From contig NZ_FOXM01000001.1 of NCBI RefSeq assembly GCF_900115715.1, positions 310,001 to 374,000 of the forward strand: DNA of 64,000 nt, in the 5' to 3' direction. Made by a program: the position numbers and the translations under genes. Positions within the stretch are counted from its first letter, which is position 1. Each line of letters starts with the position of its first letter. Source of the DNA: Geopseudomonas sagittaria (GTDB lineage: Bacteria; Pseudomonadota; Gammaproteobacteria; Pseudomonadales; Pseudomonadaceae). The notes under the pieces are model-generated. The model did not search any database, was not told where the DNA came from, and saw nothing but the letters and a program-made list of their open reading frames with translations. Positions 60,176 to 64,000 of the stretch are shown piece by piece.

Positions 60176-61332
60176 CAGCGGCTCTCCCTCGAACGCAGAT
60201 CACGCTGCAGATCGCTATTGATCCGCGGCATCGCCTCCGCCGCGCCAGACTGAATGCTCGGCGCAGCGGACCCGGCCGCTGCGGAGCGACCCTCCATCAT
60301 CTTGTCCAGCGGCAGGTAGAGCAGATTGTTCCCCCCCTGCTCGCCGGTGATCAGTACCTTGCTGGTATTGCCCAGCAGGTCCTGCATGGTTTCCAGGTAG
60401 AGACGCTCGCGGGTCACTTCCGGGGCCTTGCGGTACTCGGCCAGCAGGCGACTGAAACGATCGGTCTCACCCTGGGCGCGGGCCACCACTTCCTCGCGGT
60501 AGCCGTTGGCGTCCTCGACGATGCGCTGGGCCTGGCCGCGCGCCTCCGGAATCACGCCATTGGCGTAGGCCTCGGCCTGGTTCTTCTCGCGCTGCTCATC
60601 CTCGCGGGCGCGGATCACGTCGTCGAAGGCTTCCTGCACTTCGCGCGGCGCGGCGGCGCTCTGGATGTTCACCTGGGTCACGGTGATGCCGGTCTTGTAG
60701 GTATCGAGGAAGCGCTGCAGGCGTTCGCGCACGTCGATGGCCATCTGCTCGCGGCCCTCGGTCAGCACCTGATCCATCGAGGTCGAACCGACCACGTGGC
60801 GCAGGGCGCTGTCGGTGGCGTGCTGCAGGCTGACTTCCGGCTGGTCGACGTTGAGCACGAACTCCTGCAGGTTGCTCACCCGGTACTGCACGGTCAGCGG
60901 CACTTCGATGATGTTCTCATCCTCGGTGAGCATCTGCCCCTGCTTGCTGTAGGCGCGCTCGCGGGTGACGTTTTCCTGGAACTTGCGGTCGATCGGCGGC
61001 AGATAGAGGTTCAGGCCCGGCCCTACGGTTTCGTAGTACTTGCCGAAGCGCAGGATGACGGCCTGCTCCTGCTCATCCACCACGTAGACGGCACTGTACA
61101 GCCAGAGCGCAGCGAGCACGCCGAAGCCGATCAGCAGCAGGCCGATACCGCCCTTGCCACCGCCCGCGCCATCGTCGCCACCACGCTTGCGTCCGCCGAA
61201 CAGCCTGTTGAGGTTGTCCTGCAGCTTGCGCAAGGCTTCGTCCAGATCCGGTGGCCCCTGACGACCGCCGCCACGGCGGCCACCCCAGGGATCCTTGTCG
61301 TTCGAGTTGCCACCCGGCTCGTTCCAGGCCAT
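60175..61332 (-). CDS. hflK: HflK, subunit of the HflKC FtsH-modulating complex
   Basis: A 385-residue SPFH protein with a Gly/Arg-rich cytosolic N-terminus (GGRRGGGRQGPPD), one membrane helix (GIGLLLIGFGVLAALWLYSAVYVV) and a long SPFH plus coiled region (RAREDEQREKNQAEAYANGVIPEARGQ). The ATG at 61332 begins MAWNEPGGNSND as in homologues. It lies 99 nt after hflX and overlaps hflC. Confidence 0.97.
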   Translation of the reverse strand: MAWNEPGGNSNDKDPWGGRRGGGRQGPPDLDEALRKLQDNLNRLFGGRKRGGDDGAGGGKGGIGLLLIGFGVLAALWLYSAVYVVDEQEQAVILRFGKYYETVGPGLNLYLPPIDRKFQENVTRERAYSKQGQMLTEDENIIEVPLTVQYRVSNLQEFVLNVDQPEVSLQHATDSALRHVVGSTSMDQVLTEGREQMAIDVRERLQRFLDTYKTGITVTQVNIQSAAAPREVQEAFDDVIRAREDEQREKNQAEAYANGVIPEARGQAQRIVEDANGYREEVVARAQGETDRFSRLLAEYRKAPEVTRERLYLETMQDLLGNTSKVLITGEQGGNNLLYLPLDKMMEGRSAAAGSAAPSIQSGAAEAMPRINSDLQRDLRSRESR

Positions 61333-61431
61333 AGCGTTCTCCCCACTGATAACGCATCGACGCGCAATTGGCGCACATCCATCCATGCTACAGAAAGCCC
61401 CCAAGCAACGGCAAAGCCAGCCGCCCGGGCT

Positions 61432-62733
61432 TTATTGCAAAGTATGTTGTGCCAGAAATTCTTCGGGCTTCCAGCCTTCGCGACTGACCAGCCGATTCAG
61501 CTCCACCCGCGGCAGACGCACCTTCAACAGGGTAGCGCCCCCTTCGTCGTGCCCCTCTTCCTGCACGGCACCGAGCGAGAAGAACTGGGCACGCAGACGG
61601 CCAAGCTGCTGCGGCAGGCACAGCGTACCGATGAACAGGTCGTCGGCGAGCAGTTCGCTGATGGCCTGGTGCAGCAGATCCAGCCCCAGTCCCTCGCGCG
61701 CCGACAACCACACGCGCACCGGCTTGCCGCTGTCGTCGCGCTGGATCTGCGGCATCACCCCGGGCAGCAGGTCGAGCTTGTTGTAGACCTCGAGGGTCGG
61801 CAACTCGTCCGCGCCGATCTCCTTGAGGACCGAATACACCTGCTCGATCTGCAGCTGGCGCTCCGGCTCGTGGGCATCGATCACGTGCAGCAGCAGGTCG
61901 GCATTGCTCGATTCCTCGAGCGTGGCGCGGAACGCCTCGACCAGCTTGTGCGGCAGGTGGCGGATGAAGCCTACGGTATCGGCGAGGATCACCGGGCCGA
62001 CGTCGGCGAACTCCAGACGGCGCAGGGTCGGGTCGAGGGTGGCGAACAGCTGGTTGGCGGCGAACACATCCGCCTCGGTCAGCGCGTTGAACAGCGTCGA
62101 CTTGCCGGCGTTGGTATAGCCAACCAGCGAGACCACCGGCACTTCCGCTCGCTTGCGCCCGCGGCGTGCCAGCTCGCGCTGGCCGCGCACCTTCTCCAGG
62201 CGCTGCTTGATCTGGCGAATGCGCACGCGCAACAGGCGGCGGTCGGTTTCCAGCTGGGTCTCGCCCGGACCGCGCAGGCCGATACCACCCTTCTGCCGCT
62301 CCAGGTGGGTCCAGCCACGCACCAGGCGCGTGCTCAGGTGATCCAGCTGGGCCAGCTCGACCTGCAGCTTGCCTTCGTGGGTGCGCGCGCGCTGGGCGAA
62401 GATGTCGAGAATCAGACCGGTACGGTCCAGCACGCGACACTCGAAAACCCGCTCGAGATTGCGCTCCTGACTGGGCGTAAGGGTGTGATTGAAGATGACC
62501 AGGTCGGCAGCGTCGCGCTTGACCTGCTCGCAGATCTCCTCGACCTTGCCGCTGCCGATCAGGAAGCGGGCGCTCGGCTGGTGCCGCGGAATGTTGACGA
62601 AGCCAACCACCTCGGCGCCTGCCGAACGAGCCAACTCGAGGAACTCGTCGGGATCTTCACGCGCCTCGGGCGCCTGACCTTCCAGATGAACCAGAATGGC
62701 CCGGTCACCGCCCTCATGGCGCTCAAAGAACAA
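61432..62733 (-). CDS. hflX: GTPase HflX
   Basis: A ribosome-associated GTPase of 433 residues that splits stalled or heat-damaged ribosomes. The N-terminal nucleotide-binding domain has the HflX glycine-rich GGIGLRGPGETQLETDRR loop. The G domain has G1 GYTNAGKST, G3 DTVGFIRHLP and G4 NKLD. The start is TTG at 62733, giving MFFERHEGGDRAI as in Pseudomonas homologues, with GGAG about 11 nt upstream. It lies 15 nt after hfq. Confidence 0.95.
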   Translation of the reverse strand: MFFERHEGGDRAILVHLEGQAPEAREDPDEFLELARSAGAEVVGFVNIPRHQPSARFLIGSGKVEEICEQVKRDAADLVIFNHTLTPSQERNLERVFECRVLDRTGLILDIFAQRARTHEGKLQVELAQLDHLSTRLVRGWTHLERQKGGIGLRGPGETQLETDRRLLRVRIRQIKQRLEKVRGQRELARRGRKRAEVPVVSLVGYTNAGKSTLFNALTEADVFAANQLFATLDPTLRRLEFADVGPVILADTVGFIRHLPHKLVEAFRATLEESSNADLLLHVIDAHEPERQLQIEQVYSVLKEIGADELPTLEVYNKLDLLPGVMPQIQRDDSGKPVRVWLSAREGLGLDLLHQAISELLADDLFIGTLCLPQQLGRLRAQFFSLGAVQEEGHDEGGATLLKVRLPRVELNRLVSREGWKPEEFLAQHTLQ

Positions 62734-62748
62734 GACTGGCGACTCCGC

Positions 62749-62997
62749 TTATTCGTCGTTGCCCGACTCGCCCTGCTCGCTGCTAGGCAGACGCACCGGA
62801 CGGCTCGGAACAACGGTGGAAATGGCGTGCTTGTAGACCATCTGGCTGACGGTGTTCTTCAGCAGGATGACGAACTGGTCGAACGATTCGATCTGACCCT
62901 GCAGCTTGATGCCGTTGACCAGATAGATGGAAACCGGAACGCGCTCTTTGCGCAGGGTGTTCAGGTAAGGGTCTTGTAGCGAATGCCCTTTTGACAT
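62749..62997 (-). CDS. hfq: RNA chaperone Hfq
   Basis: An 82-residue Sm-like hexameric RNA chaperone that pairs small RNAs with mRNAs. The Sm1 and Sm2 motifs are in [21 protein letters not shown] and [14 protein letters not shown]. The distal and proximal surface residues (Q8, K56-H57 region) look normal. The ATG at 62997 starts [10 protein letters not shown] with AAGGAG upstream. The tail ([11 protein letters not shown]) is short, as usual for Pseudomonas. Confidence 0.98.
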   Translation of the reverse strand: MSKGHSLQDPYLNTLRKERVPVSIYLVNGIKLQGQIESFDQFVILLKNTVSQMVYKHAISTVVPSRPVRLPSSEQGESGNDE

Positions 62998-63024
62998 TGT
63001 CCACACTCCTTCAGGGGATAAGTA

Positions 63025-63052
63025 ATTGTATGTAGTAGGTCGGAATCGACAA
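63025..63052 (-). promoter_or_regulatory. Putative hfq-proximal sigma-70 promoter
   Basis: On the minus strand TTGTCG (63047-63052) and TACAAT (63025-63030) are 16 nt apart in the miaA-hfq gap, 28 nt before the hfq ATG. It could give hfq expression independent of miaA. Confidence 0.45.
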
Positions 63053-63110
63053 AGTAAGTAATGGCTTGCTGCTGCGCTTCCCCACAGGATAGCCGGCTGC
63101 GGGCCGAAAC

Positions 63111-64000
63111 TCAGCCTTTAATGGAGACCGCGTGCAGGTATTTCAAGGTGCGTGCCAGATTGTCGCAGGCCAGACTGTCCAGCCAGTGCAACTGCGACCA
63201 ACTGCGCAACCAGGTGAATTGTCGTTTGGCCAGCTGGCGGGTAGCGATGATGCCGCGCTCGGCCATCTCCTCTCGACTCAGAAGTCCTTCGATATATTCC
63301 CATACCTGCCGGTAACCCACCGAACGAATCGAGGGCAATCCGGCATGCAGGTCGCCGCGGGCGTGCAGTGCTTCGACTTCGGCAATGAAACCTTGTTCCA
63401 GCATCAGCTGAAACCGCCGAGCGATGCGCTCATGGAGCAGCTGACGCTGCCCCGGAGCGATAGCCAAGTGGGCGACAGTATAGGGCAAAGCCTGTCCCTG
63501 CGGCGTACCCGCGTGCAGATTTTGCAACACCTGCCGGCGGCGGTGCTCGCTCATGCTCAAGCCGCTGACCCGGTACACCTCCAGCGCCCGCACCAGGCGC
63601 TGCGGATCGTTGGGATGGATGCGCGCGGCCGACTCCGGATCGACCCGCGCCAGCTCCGCATGCAGGACCGCCAGCCCTTCGGCGGCGGCCTGCGCCTCGA
63701 GCTGGGCGCGCACCGCGGGATCGGCCGCGGGCATGTCGGCCAGCCCTTCGAGCAGCGCCTTGAAGTACAGCATGGTGCCGCCGACCAGCAGCGGAATCCG
63801 CCCGGCGGCGGTGATTTCGGCCATCGCCGCCAGCGCATCGCTGCGAAACTCCGCCGCCGAATAGCTCTCGGCCGGGTCGCGGATGTCGATCAGGCGGTGG
63901 GGAAATTCGTCCAGCAGCTCGCGCGAGGGCTTGGCCGTGCCGATGTCCATGCCGCGATAGACCAGCGCCGAGTCGACACTGACGATCTCGCAGGGCAGCA
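63111..64000 (-). CDS. miaA: tRNA dimethylallyltransferase MiaA, 5' end outside window
   Basis: The C-terminal ~296 codons of the enzyme that adds dimethylallyl to A37 of tRNAs, the substrate for MiaB. The frame runs to the window edge. Visible segments include [20 protein letters not shown], the [20 protein letters not shown] core, [28 protein letters not shown] and QFTWLRSW near the end. The Walker A motif (GPTASGKT type) is beyond the edge. It is followed by hfq in the conserved miaA-hfq-hflX order. Confidence 0.97.
   Translation of the reverse strand, partial: LPCEIVSVDSALVYRGMDIGTAKPSRELLDEFPHRLIDIRDPAESYSAAEFRSDALAAMAEITAAGRIPLLVGGTMLYFKALLEGLADMPAADPAVRAQLEAQAAAEGLAVLHAELARVDPESAARIHPNDPQRLVRALEVYRVSGLSMSEHRRRQVLQNLHAGTPQGQALPYTVAHLAIAPGQRQLLHERIARRFQLMLEQGFIAEVEALHARGDLHAGLPSIRSVGYRQVWEYIEGLLSREEMAERGIIATRQLAKRQFTWLRSWSQLHWLDSLACDNLARTLKYLHAVSIKG

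Overview
The window is about 68% G+C, densely coded and typical of a Pseudomonas chromosome. Gene content and order match the genus closely: thiD-thiE-hemL, miaB-ybeZ-ybeY-corC-lnt, lipA-lipB-ybeD-dacA-rlpA-sltB-rodA-mrdA-rlmH-rsfS-nadD-proA, alr-dnaB-rplI-rpsR-rpsF-rlmB-rnr, and purA-hisZ-hflC-hflK-hflX-hfq-miaA. Species cannot be fixed from the sequence alone.

Layout. (1) 1-11.3 kb: aidB (3' end outside the window), thiamine and haem genes, a Sel1-repeat protein, a DUF1820 protein, and the miaB-to-lnt RNA/envelope run. (2) 11.5-22.6 kb, minus strand: lipoate synthesis, the elongasome and peptidoglycan genes, ribosome-maturation genes, NAD and proline synthesis. (3) 22.7-27.15 kb: mpg, a DedA-PAP2 fusion gene whose frame runs antisense through lrgB, lrgAB, a nucleotide-sugar-epimerase-like gene and a hemerythrin-like gene. 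(4) 27.15-45.05 kb: an accessory catabolic block. (5) 45-64 kb, minus strand: ygiQ, alr, dnaB, the rpsF-rpsR-rplI ribosomal cluster, rlmB-rnr, two tandem tRNA-Leu(CAG) genes on the plus strand, purA-hisZ, hflXKC, hfq and miaA (5' end outside the window).

The accessory block is the most distinctive part. It encodes a complete route from creatinine to pyruvate: an NCS1-type permease and an MHS-type MFS carrier for uptake, creatininase (creatinine to creatine), creatinase (creatine to sarcosine plus urea), heterotetrameric sarcosine oxidase SoxBDAG (sarcosine to glycine plus methylene-THF), GlyA (glycine plus methylene-THF to serine), PurU (formyl-THF to formate plus THF) and L-serine dehydratase (serine to pyruvate plus ammonia). 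Two GATase1/AraC-type regulators lie inside it. A related 36-bp element precedes both the creatinase and the creatininase genes, and a weaker relative precedes glyA. The block is bracketed by a direct repeat of part of ygiQ: an orphan fragment at 27164-27230 and the intact gene at the right edge.

The two flanks of this block correspond to regions that are far apart in P. aeruginosa PAO1 (recalled from general knowledge, not computed), so the block also sits at a chromosomal rearrangement junction. No CRISPR array, prophage, transposase or integrase was seen.
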